Origin: Humulus lupulus
Lineage: Eukaryota; Streptophyta; Magnoliopsida; Rosales; Cannabaceae
DNA: 64,000 nt
Direction of reading: 5' to 3'
Assembly: GCF_963169125.1 (NCBI RefSeq)
Contig: NC_084797.1
Span: 103,627,868 to 103,691,867, forward strand
Every line of letters starts with the position of its first letter. Position 1 is the first letter of the stretch. Under the pieces are notes generated by a model that was not told the origin of the DNA, did no database searches, and was given only the letters and a program-made list of their open reading frames with translations. Both the position numbers and the translations under genes were made by a program. Shown piece by piece: positions 1 to 9,679 of the stretch.

Positions 1-12
1 GTCCACCGTGGA

Positions 13-711
13 CTAGCTATCTTCGGAGTGCGAGTTCGCAGCCCGACCGTCCTGATTGACGGAATCACTGGGGCGGTTGTTCCTTCCCCTAGGCCTGGGT
101 GCCTTAGCACCGGGCCCTTTAGGCACAGAGTGCCCCCTTGGGGCTGAAGGGCGTCTGGGCTTAGGAGCGCCAGAGACCTTCTGCGCGCGGGGGGGGCAGT
201 CGGCCTGGTGATTCACGCCTTTAGGAGGTGCGGGGGCGTCAGCGCGCACAGGCTCTCCCACTTTTTCTTTGCCCTTGTTAGGGGCGGCTTTGGATGGTCC
301 AGCAGCGGCTGGATCCGGCATGGGGGCATCAGCACCACCTCGAACAGAGGTATCCTCGTCCGAGTCGCCTAGATCTCCGAACCTACTTTGGAGGCGTTCC
401 ATCATGCGTTGCATTCTTTCGGAGACGCGCTCCTGCTCAGCAAGCTTGGCCTTAGTGGCCACCAGTTCTTCGGCTACTTGGACCAGTTCTGGGTCCTTCT
501 CATAGTAGCAGCCGTCCCTGTAATAACCGTCTTGGACATACTCTTCTTCGTCTTCTAAGTATGTTGTATCTTCGGTACTGACCTGATCCTGGCGGGATGT
601 CGGGTCTTCACCTTGGTAGTCTAAGGGATCGCTTTGCACCACATCTTCCATCACGGTATCGGGGTTGACCGTAGCATTTTTGTCAACAGCGGATTTTCTC
701 GTAGTCACCAT
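13..711 (-). CDS. Gag N-terminal part of a Tat-like Ty3/gypsy element
   Basis: This minus-strand reading frame codes for the start of a retrotransposon capsid precursor. The start MVTTRK at 711 matches the MVTTRS start of the gag in element A (38394) and MVLTRS in element B (46814), so I prefer it to the upstream Met at 735. Residues about 20-80 are acidic. Residues about 85-115 look like a short coiled coil, and the rest is rich in Pro, Ala, Arg and Lys, a likely nucleic-acid-binding tail. The frame ends at TAG (13-15) and the reading continues beyond the window edge, so this may be a CAG-to-TAG nonsense change rather than the true end. The capsid core, protease and pol would lie to the left of the window. 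Confidence 0.6.
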   Translation of the reverse strand: MVTTRKSAVDKNATVNPDTVMEDVVQSDPLDYQGEDPTSRQDQVSTEDTTYLEDEEEYVQDGYYRDGCYYEKDPELVQVAEELVATKAKLAEQERVSERMQRMMERLQSRFGDLGDSDEDTSVRGGADAPMPDPAAAGPSKAAPNKGKEKVGEPVRADAPAPPKGVNHQADCPPRAQKVSGAPKPRRPSAPRGHSVPKGPGAKAPRPRGRNNRPSDSVNQDGRAANSHSEDS

Positions 712-777
712 CTCTTTAGCACGAAGTGAATACAAAAAACGTACACAGAAAAAGAGCTGACTAACAACTTCCTACCG

Positions 778-798
778 CTCTCAATGAAAGCACCAAAA
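778..798 (-). promoter_or_regulatory. Primer-binding site of the left element
   Basis: Read on the minus strand, the bases directly after the LTR are TTTTGGTGCTTTCATTGAGAG. The same string follows the LTRs of D (4030), A (38449 downwards) and B (46754) with one to three changes, so it is the family's primer site for minus-strand DNA synthesis. I did not identify the tRNA with certainty. Confidence 0.6.
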
Positions 799-1685
799 TG
801 TTTACCGAGTTTTTCGGAAACGAATAACTAACAGAATAATAAAAAGATAAGAACTGTAGAAATACTGAAATGTAACTAAACAAACAGTGTTTTTACGTGG
901 TTCAGGCGTTAACAAGCCCTAGTCCACGAGTCGATGTTATTATACTTGGAAAAGATTACAGTAAGATGGCTGGTGCATAAGAACTTCACACGCTCACAAT
1001 GTTTCTCTCGGGTTCTCTTGAGGAAGATGAAGCTAGAGAGATTTTAGTAGAGTTTTTGCTATATGATTTGTTCGTCTCCCCTCTTGTAAAATGAAGGGGT
1101 CTTTATAGCTAGGGTTTTGGATTAGGGTTTTTCTCTACGTACATGAGTTTTAATTACACCAGCCATAAATAGGGATACAATTACTGTAGTAGCATGGCTA
1201 CAAGACTCTATGTGGGTATATTTACGTGAAAGTATGGGGAACACACAAAGTCAGCCGTCTTTTCCAAGTTGTCAGCGGAACAGTAGGCGAAAAGGTACCC
1301 TTAGGCGTGCTGGGATGTGTGCGGCTTTGACCTGACGGGCGTGTCAGGCGGGATCCTGTGTCAGGCGGATATCATTCCAAATATGCCTCCTCCAGGACTC
1401 GACCGTTTGGCTTTGTTCCGTGCGAGGCACGGAACTGCTTCCGCGGAGACCACTCGAAGAGCTTCTCCTGGAAGGAGCTTCCCCGATGGATACTCCTTCG
1501 GGAGCTCCGGGAGAGTTGACGAGTTTCCGTATGGTGTTTGCTTGGAAGAGTAATCCGGACACCAAGCGGGAGAGGTGAAGACTTTCTGTATATCCGCGAG
1601 CTCTGGTCACCTATCGTGAAAGACATCGATAATTCTGTTTCCCCGAGGCCATCAATCTAAACGCTATCCTGAAATCTGGATAACA
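799..1685 (-). repeat. 5' LTR of the left Tat-like element
   Basis: On the minus strand this 887-base block starts TGTTATCCAG and ends TCGGTAAACA, the TG...CA form of an LTR, and is followed directly by a primer-binding site and a gag start. Its first bases match the start of the solo LTR at 20295-21747 (TGTTATCCC). A minus-strand TATA-like motif (CTATAAAGACCCC) lies near 1090-1105, as expected for the U3 promoter. The other end of this element is outside the window, so the target duplication cannot be tested. Confidence 0.65.
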
Positions 1686-1739
1686 ACGGCCAAGCCGCCC
1701 CCGAGGCCTTACCAAAGCCTGGGGTTTCGGTTTTCACCG

Positions 1740-3494
1740 CGAGGATAATTCATGTATCCCTTGGGTCCCACCCTGAATATAAGCATCCCATGTGCTGTGT
1801 GCTACTTTCGGCCCCACGGCCGCCCCGGCCTACGCCGTACTCGGCCCTTGCCGTTCATTTCATCATAATCACACATATAGTACATTCAAAATAAACATTC
1901 ACACACATCACGGTTCATTTAAGGTTAAGCATTTGCACGTAATACAATCCGGGGCCATGCCCTACAATCACACAGTGGGGCCATGCCCTAATCTCGGGTG
2001 TTACGGTTTTCTTACCTTTAGATTCAGTAGCCTTGATCAACCTGACTCCTTGAGCACGATCTTACCCGAGCCCTAGCGCTTACCTAAGGAAAATCCACAA
2101 GTCAAAGTCATCACCAATCCTCAAGTCCGAAACCTAGCCTCGGGACTAATCCCGAGCCCCCGGGAAGTCCTAGATCCCCAAAACAAAGTGGCGGAAACAA
2201 GCCCCGAACCCTAGGTCAAAATCCCTTCACAAAAGCCCAAAAATCCCCTCTGTGAACAGTGCAGCGCTACAGCGCTCAAAAGGTAGCGCTGTAGCGCTAC
2301 AAGCAGAACCATCCTCACCAGACAGGGGCTAGCGCTACAGCGCCCCCTGCCTAGCGCTGTAGCGCTAGTTGCAGCAGACCAAAACCAAAAATCGCATCTT
2401 GCGATTTTCTTCCCCCATTTCGAACCCAAACTTGTCCAACTCTTTCCCAAGCCCAAAAACAAACATATATACACCACACACTCATCCCAAGCACCCCAAG
2501 AACTCAAACCCAAGCTCAAGCAACCCACATCTCAAAATCTAACCCAATGAACCCCAAAAACCAGAAAATCATTCAAACAACAAGGATAGGGTCTTAGAAA
2601 TCATACCGTGGGTGGAATTTCGACCTTGAACTGAACCCTAGACCTCCTTGGCTTGCACCTTCACAACCTTGACCTGTTTTCCCCAAAAACCCCATCCATT
2701 TAGCTCAAAAACACAGTTCAAAACCAGCAAAACCCTAAAACCGAAAACCTCAAGAAGTTACCTCAAATCTCTGATTGATCTTGCTAATCCCTTGCCAATC
2801 CACCACCCTAGCTTACCACTGAGCTTCTCCTCAAGAAAATCAAAGAAAAAGGGTGGGAGAACCACAAACCAAATCTTCAAAGCCAACCCTTCAGCTTTCC
2901 CCCTCTTTCTTTTCTCTTCTTTCTTTCTTTCTTTTCAGCCTATAATTTTTCTCTACTAAATCCACTAAGTATAAAGGCCTTCTTTATTTTATCTCTTGCA
3001 AGCCTAATGACCAAAATACCCTCTCCTACTAATTCTAAGCCTTTATGTCCATAAAGGGCATTTTAGTCATATTACCCAAATTCCCACTAATTCCTCAAGC
3101 GTTCCTAATAATTCCCGTTCGCTACCCAATACCTAATAAATCACCAAATATATTCCCAAATTCTCGATTAACTCCCCAGGGTTAACCCAAGCCTGGTACA
3201 GGTTCCCGCTTTGAATTTCCACTAACCCGCTCGTTCTAGGATCGTCTCGAGTCATAGATCACAGGTATCAACATAGTCATGCCCAACATGGCCAAATTAC
3301 AAATATGCTCAATCAGGTCTACATGCATATTAATTCACATAATCATGCATCACAATAAATCACATAATCATAAAACGTGCACTAAATCATAATCATGCAT
3401 AAAACCCAATAAAGACCCACACAGAATTCCATTATGCCCTCCAGGCACGCTATCCCAGGCCCTAAGCCTTAATACCGAATTTGGGGTCGTTACA
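1740..3494 (-). repeat. Truncated Tekay-type LTR
   Basis: On the minus strand this begins TGTAACGACCCC at 3494, the same start as the Tekay LTRs at 49696 and 56914. It shares with them internal stretches such as TAGGATCGTCTCGAG (3237-3251 compared with 49468-49485 and 56689-56706). Bases 1750-1900 resemble the end of the plus-strand Tekay-type solo LTR around 23900-24100. The 3' part is missing where the left Tat-like element abuts it. Beyond 3494 about ten bases resemble the purine tract before a Tekay 3' LTR, so it was probably part of a full element once. Short ORFs here are chance. Confidence 0.6.
2258..2372. repeat. Clustered palindromic AGCGCTACAGCGCT motifs inside the LTR
   Basis: The words GCGCTACAGCGCT and AGCGCTGTAGCGCTA occur four times in about 110 bases, in both orientations, so the strand can fold into hairpins. 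The two other Tekay-type LTRs here have GC-rich repeated words at the comparable place (22180-22350 and 48470-48630). Confidence 0.6.
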
Positions 3495-3517
3495 ACTATC
3501 CCTTACCCTATCAGCTT

Positions 3518-4029
3518 TGGTCATCGGGCTTAGCACCTAAGTCTGACATACCAACATAGACTTAATATCTCCCAGATGTTTCTATCGTGCATTATCAACC
3601 ACGATCCATAGAGAAACAGGAAGACCCACGATCGCACAATCATGAGAAGGTGGACATGTATCTCCACTACCTGATAATCGGGTGCCAACCCACGATCCCA
3701 GTATCACTAGTCGTGTAACAGCTCCTCGGTACTATAAATAAAGGACCCAGAACTTCATTATAGGGGGTCTTTTTTTATTTTTGAGAGTTTTTTGGGCTGG
3801 AATTCTGGGCAAGTGAGAAATGAGTGAACACTTTTGTTCATCATTGTAATTGTCGAGTGACTCAATACTTAAAGCTAAGTGGATTAGGTTATTACTGTTC
3901 AGCTGAACAAGGCTGAACCACTATAAAATTCCTGTGTGTATATTTAAGATAATCGACTGTGCCATTTATTTCACTTGAAAGGTCTCGTATATTGTACATA
4001 CGACCATTGGCCAATTTCACAGGTCAACA
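3518..4029 (+). repeat. Element D 5' LTR
   Basis: The block from TGGTCATCGGGC to GGTCAACA is repeated at 18685-19189 with scattered changes. This copy carries about 15-20 extra bases near 3568-3590. A TATA box (ACTATAAATAAAGG, about 3731-3744) lies in the expected promoter position, and a T-rich tract follows at 3769-3780. The exact left edge is inferred from where the two copies stop matching. Confidence 0.75.
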
Positions 4030-4050
4030 TTTTGGTCCTTTCATTGAGAG
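4030..4050 (+). promoter_or_regulatory. Element D primer-binding site
   Basis: The bases TTTTGGTCCTTTCATTGAGAG follow the LTR end directly. They match the primer sites of the left element, A and B except at one or two bases, and gag starts 37 bases later. Confidence 0.65.
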
Positions 4051-4086
4051 TACGAAATCGAGAAACACACTTTCGTCATTTTTACG

Positions 4087-6311
4087 ATGCCTCCAAAACC
4101 CAGTCAGACCAAGAAGACTGCTCCAAGGGACTCCACCACCCAGGATCCCATAGATCCCGTCAACGAACCTCAGGTGGAGGTTGGAGATCAACCTGATGCA
4201 GAAGATCCACAAGACGCTCACCAGGAGGAGATGGCGCAATTTCTGGCGAGGCAGGAGGCCTTTCTTGCAGAACTTGCCCTTCAGAGGGCGAATATGGAAC
4301 AACAACGATGGGAGATCGATGAACAGGTCTAGAGGATGAGCCAGTTGGAGTAGGAGGCTGACCGGAGGCACTAGGAGGCCTTTGTGGCCTTAGAGGCGGC
4401 TACTCAGTTAGCCTAAGCTAACGCTGAAGCTGTTGCTCAGGCGGTGTGGGAGGCTCAGGCCAAAGCAGCAGGAATGCGAGACCACAATAATAGTAAGTCC
4501 CAGAGGAGGAGTAGGAACCCAAGGTTACTCTCAGAACCATTTTCCTAGGATGAAGAGGCACAGTCCAAGACTGCCTCCTCCATGACTAAGAAGAATTACA
4601 CTCCATCTAGGAGTAGGAGTATTACCAACCCAAAGGCCCCCTCCCAGGGGGACCGACGAATCAATGGGGGAGATGAGGGTCAAACATCTGAGAGGTATGA
4701 TGGGAATGGAAATGGCTACTCCAAATCTCAAAGTCATGTAGGAGGAGAGGCTCGAGGGCAGGGTAGCACCGACAGGGCAAGGCGGACCTACCGCCCCTAC
4801 ACCTCAGTCTCGCAAGGGAAAGGAACCGATGAATAACACAAGTACTGTGTTCGATAGGCTGGGGAAAGATGCACGACCTCAGGATCTGAGGGAGGTCATC
4901 AACAGGAGGACCAGTGCTCAGGAGGAGGTACCAGGGATATCCACCCCACCTAGAGAAACGATCCCACCAGCAATGCAGACTCAAATAGATGCACTCGTTA
5001 TGGCTGTTCAGGGTCTAACAAAGAATCCTTCAGATATCGAGTTGGCTCATAGAAGTGGGAGCCCTTTCAATGCCAAGATCCAAGCTGCCCAACCACCACC
5101 GAAATACAAGACCCCAAAACTTCCTACAAACAATGGGAAGGAGGACCTAGTACGACACATTGGGAAGTTCGAGGATCAGATGGAGTTACTCGGTGTGGAA
5201 CATGATTATAGGTGCAGGGTATTCCCTACCACTCTCTCTGACTACGTTCAGAAATGGTATTGGAAGTTTAATCCTGGATCCATCACTTCCTAGGAACAGT
5301 TCAGGAAAGAATTCTGCAAGGGCTTTAGTGCCAGGCAGATTCAACTAGTTTATACCAATCAGTTAGCTGACATCAAGAAAGGGAAAGGCGAATCCCTGAA
5401 AAACTACTTTAAAAGATTCATGAGAGAGGCAAACCGAGCGGCCACGGTAGGAGATGAAGGAAAGTTTGTTGCCATCTCATTAGGAATAATTTATCATTGA
5501 ACCTTATGGGATAGTATACACAGGAACCCTATCAACACCTTGCAAGAGTTCCTAGACTGAGCCGACAAATACATGAAGCTAGATGATGCTATCATGAAGG
5601 AACAAAAAGGCATAAACCATCTGACCACTGTCAAGGCGGATAAAAATGGAACAAAACCTTAGGGCGGCAGTGGGGGTAACGATAAGAAGAGGAATACCTC
5701 AGGGGTCGAGCAGGGTGGAGAGAAGAAAGCTAAGTCAGGACCCGCCGACAAACAACCTAAGCATCAACCCTACTAGCCCAAGTTCACCAATTATACCATC
5801 CTGACAACATCAAGGGCTGAGATTTACTTAAAAACATATCAGAAGGTACCGTACCGAAAGCCACCTCCCTTGCACTCAGAAGGAAAGAAGGACAAGAATA
5901 AGTTTTGTCGTTTCCATAATGATTATGGGTACGACACAAACGAGTGCATAAAAATGAAGGATGAGATAGAGTTTCTTCTCCGATCAGGTAAACTCTCGAG
6001 GTACTGAGACAAGATCGAGACCCCAAGAAGGAATCCAGAATTCTAAAGGCAGAGGAGTCCACCACTTGAGCTCAAAGTTGTAGACTTCACACTAGATACC
6101 ATATGTGAAGGACCTCACATATTAGGCAACAGTAACGATGCTCGTGAACGATATGCAAGGACCCTCAGACATGAGGTAGGGGAGTCTTCCCAGTGTATGG
6201 CAATCGAGGATCGGTATGTAAAGAATCCAAAGTATGAAAGTGAAACTCTCACTTTTACAGAAGATGACACTGGGCATGTGAGGTACCTCCACAATGACCC
6301 TCTAGTCCTTA
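4087..6311 (+). pseudogene. Element D gag, full of stops
   Basis: The gene starts MPPKPSQTKK at 4087. It runs through a coiled-coil region (to about 4480), a linker, a capsid region (about 5100-5600: KYKTPKLP, EDLVRHIGKFEDQMELLG, WYWKF, YFKRFMREANRAA) and a zinc-knuckle-like CRFHNDYGYDTNECIKMKDEIEFLL (about 5906-5985, given here as its visible signature). It ends in NDPLV at the start of the protease. More than ten in-frame stops break it. Almost all fit CAG-to-TAG, CAA-to-TAA or CGA-to-TGA (for example 4330, 5499, 5560, 5659). No Gag could be made from it now. Confidence 0.8.
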
Positions 6312-6485
6312 CCATTCAAAATGCCAATGCCGATTCCCTAGCCAAACTTGCCAGTGCCAAAGACACAGACACCTTAAATGTTGTTCCCGTCAAATAATTG
6401 GTAGAAAGAAGCATAACCGAGCAGGAGGCGCTACCTATTGAGTTAGGAGATACATGGATGGCCCCTATTATTAACTATCTGCATC
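6312..6485 (+). pseudogene. Element D pol scar: protease start joined to RNase H end
   Basis: The frame passes from the conserved protease lead-in HNDPLVLTIQ directly into NANADSLAKLAS, which in A (about 33440-33475, minus) and B (about 61200, plus) is the end of RNase H. It then goes to WMAPIINYL, which in A and B begins the integrase region. About 2.5-3 kb coding for protease core, RT and RNase H is therefore gone with the frame kept, around 6312-6322. A second break at about 6473-6485 removes integrase and the tandem-repeat 3' region and abuts the antisense gene. Confidence 0.7.
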
Positions 6486-8452
6486 TCTAGAGCGAAGAAT
6501 GTGCCTAAGGTCAAGTACCTCTTGGCGAACGGCTTCAAGCTCAGAACGAAGGTTGGAGAGCGTAGAAGTACACTCTACAGACCTATCAGGCACATGAGAC
6601 ACCAACATCAATGCCTGTAAAAAACATACAAGTGTTAGATAAACGTCAGAACACAAGCTAAATAGACAAGAAGGAAACTGTGAAGGACTCACACTCTGGA
6701 TATCTAAGAGTGACTTCATGAAATTGGTGTTCAGGTCCTCATTCTTGATCCCATTAAAGGTTGTTGTTGTTTGATCCAAATGTGATGCTCGGTCCATGAG
6801 GGCGCTTAAGTTCCGCATGGCAGACTGATGCGGCTGAGATAAAGGGGCGGGCGTAGAGCAAGAAGCACCCGCATAATTGAAAGTGGGAGGAACTGGTGTA
6901 GAAAAAGATGGCACTACATCTGCGACAGGGCTAGACGACAAAATAATTTGACTAGATGCCAAAGGAGTCGGAGGAGACACCTCTAGAGGAACCTCCATGA
7001 CCGACTCAGTCTCAACCCTGGCCCTTTTTGCCGCTTGAATAGAAGGACTGGCCTCGGTGGGGGTCGACCTTTGCTGGGTATGAACAAAGATAAACATGTC
7101 TGAGTCTGCAAAAGAAGATCAAATGTTAGAAGGATATTAGGCAAAGATGAATAATAAAATAAAGGTGATAAAGTGTCGAACCTTCTGAATGTGATTTGAG
7201 TTCGAACATAGCCTCATCAAAATCATCCGAAGCAGGCGATGAGTATGCAGCAGATGCACCCATCTTATCACCCTCATGCCCGACTAGCACCAGTGAAGAG
7301 GGTATCTCCTCGACATGAATAGGTCCTGGGTAGTCTATGGCTATCACGGGCTCAGGACCATCGTCATCTGGAACATCTGATATGGTAGGAGGAAACAGCC
7401 CCACCCTCCTAAGGTTCTTTGGAGTAATGAGAGTCTTGACATTATTCTCTTCAGGGATCATGGAAATCAATGCCTTGGCCCTAACTGTCATATCCTGAGT
7501 CGGGAGTAGTCTATAAAAGGGCCCAACGTGCTTAAACTTGGAGTAATTGGCCTTTGCGTCCTTAGTAATGAAATAGTTGTCGGCATATCTAAATGCCTTG
7601 CTATTTCCGGAGATCTCTTCCAAGAAGGTGTTGGTGCCCTGACTCATATAATGGTGGAAATGGAAATACCCTGAGTTATGTTGAGAAGGGTTTGTCTTTA
7701 GTTCAAATAGATAGTGGATCTCGTGAGGTACTGGAGCAACCCATTTTCTGCAGTAATAAATAATGTACAATGCAGAGAAGTCCAAGATCACATTAGGAGC
7801 TAGTTGACAAGGACTAATACCAAAATAGTCTACTACACTTCGGACGTATGGATGAAGAGGAAGGAGAGCCCCAGACCTAATGGCAGAGTGTGTCTAAGTG
7901 CACATACCCAGTCATGTGCACTTACCTTCCTCAAATTCTTTACCCTTGAGAGGTCAAAGGTCTTCCTCAAATTCTTTACCTTCTCCTCAGTCATGTCAGA
8001 GGCCACCCCCTTGAACCAAAAACCTCATAATCACCAGGGCGAGGCTTCTCAACATGTTTCCATATGATCTAACTGGCAAAGCTGGTCCCAGATTCTGATG
8101 AATGGAACTCCTTTTGTCGTCTCTTCTTCTACTGTTCATCTGGCGAGACTGTTTGCTCTTGGAAGGAGGGCGAACTACCTTAGGAAAAAATCTGTGATTG
8201 GGGCGCTCCTGAGGATGAGCAGTGTGGCGACGTGAGCCCTCTGTATAACCTTTCTGAGAAGAAGATTGATGGAGAACATGACTAGTATGTCGGTGCGAAG
8301 GGCGTTGCAATGATTCTCACTGACCTGACCTATCCCACTGAGAAGAATGATTCTGCTAAGGTGTGCATTGGGTACCTTGGGAGCTGCAGGGCGTACTATG
8401 CTGAGAGTAATCTGAGAAGAGCTCGGCGAAGAGCCCTGAGTGATATGCCTGG
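6471..8452 (-). pseudogene. Element D antisense gene, downstream exons
   Basis: The gene lies on the strand opposite to gag. Exons are about 8452-7182, 7105-6693 and 6614-6471, separated by GT...AG introns at 7106-7181 (76 bases, weak donor GTTCGA) and 6615-6692 (78 bases, donor GTGAGT). The first exon holds the domain I take to be Transposase_28 (about 7790-7500: WVAPVPHEIHYLFELK, GYFHFHHY). The second is low complexity, rich in Ser and Pro. The third is a coiled coil (LRSELEAVRQEVLDLRHIL). Its C-terminus was removed by the deletion that also took integrase. Element E cut off its first exons, which are now at 17872-18077. Function unknown. Confidence 0.65.
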
Positions 8453-9612
8453 TGTGGATGCTCAATATTCCACGCCCATAAAAGATCCAAGATGCGTGCT
8501 AAGGTCCCATAAAGGCCTAAATAACTGTTTGAGCCGCGGGACACTCGGGCCACCGTCCTCTGGCAACCGCCTCGCTCGGGCACACCCAGGGAGAGGCCCC
8601 GCCTCGCTCGGCCATGTCTAGGTGCGAGGCCCTGCCTCACTCAGCCATGCCCAGGCGAAAGGCTCCGCCCCGCCTCGCTTGACCACACCCAGGCGTGAGG
8701 CCTCGCCTCGCTCGGCCACGCCTAGGCGCGAGGCACCGCACCGCCTTGCTCGGCCAAACCTAGGCGCGAGGCCCCACCTCGCTCGGCCATGCCTAGGCGG
8801 AAGGCCTTGCCTCACTCGGCCGTGCCCAGGCGCAAGGCACCGCCCGTCTCGCTCGGCCGCTCCCAGGCGCGAGGCCGTGTCCCAGCCACCTTGTTCACGC
8901 GAGGTCATGATGCCTCGGTCGTGCGAGGCCCTCGTCATAGCCCAGTCGCGAGGCCGTGCCACCCTCTCGGCATCTCGTGAAGGCCTCTCCCAAAGAGCTA
9001 TGCGTGTGAGACAACCTCGCCCCAATGGATCTCATCCCAAAGCCCCGCGTGCATGATGACAGTGGTCGAGGTGGCCCACAAGAGACAAAAAGAGTACGAA
9101 CAAGGTACCTCAAAAGGGGTACGTACATGCCTGCTAGGATCAGGGGACGGGCCTGACACCTGTGCTCGACAAGTAGTGGCGGTTGGGAATAGTACGAAGA
9201 GTGGCCACACCACCACCACGTCTCTGACACTTGTACAAAGCGAGTGATGGAGTCATGACCGGGTACAAAAGGTGAGGTGCTCCCATGGACTCTGACTGTG
9301 TACCAGAGCCGACACCACTACACCTGATACCACTCTCCTGATAGTGCACTTGTGCATAGATTGGTCCCCTGGACCACAATGTATCAGGGGCCATTAGAGC
9401 CCACTATAAAATGGACTCCACTTCCATTTGGGAGAGGGTTGGAAAATTTACTGTAGCAAGTGCACCATAGTGAATGAAAAACTGATTTCACCACTATTCT
9501 TCTGCAATTGTTCTTAGAGTTGATACTTAAATTTCTAAGGCTTTTCTATTGATAATCTTGATCTTGCAATTATTTCCAACTTAACTTAGTTGACGAGTTC
9601 TCACCGTCAACA
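8453..9612 (+). repeat. Element E 5' LTR
   Basis: It starts TGTGGATGCTC and ends CACCGTCAACA. It matches 16650-17871 closely outside the internal minisatellite. A TATA box (CACTATAAAATGG, about 9401-9413) marks the likely promoter. The LTR is 62 bases shorter than its partner, mostly through repeat-copy differences. ORFs on both strands between 8620 and 9060 arise from GC-rich repeats and are not genes. Confidence 0.9.
8565..8875. repeat. GC-rich minisatellite in the E 5' LTR
   Basis: About nine units of 30-40 bases share CCTCGCTCGGCCA followed by the palindrome GCCTAGGC and GCGAGGC. CpG is very frequent, in contrast with the AT-rich surroundings. The matching array in the 3' LTR has about ten units. 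Confidence 0.85.
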
Positions 9613-9634
9613 GTTTGGCACCGTCTGTGGGAAC
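9613..9634 (+). promoter_or_regulatory. Element E primer-binding site
   Basis: The bases GTTTGGCACCGTCTGTGGGA follow the LTR end. This differs from the primer site used by A, B, D and the left element, so E belongs to another Tat-like subfamily, although its antisense gene is related. Confidence 0.7.
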
Positions 9635-9679
9635 TTAAGTTCCAAGCTACTGTTCTACCATTACTTCCAGCAGGAAGAA

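Noticed and set aside
8565..8875. CRISPR-like array (about 35-base repeats)
   Set aside because: Units are contiguous and degenerate with no unique spacers, and they sit inside a plant LTR.
8622..9056. Long ORFs on both strands in GC-rich sequence (also 16805-17362)
   Set aside because: They are translations of the E LTR minisatellite; several frames stay open because the repeat has few A/T. No protein family resembles them.
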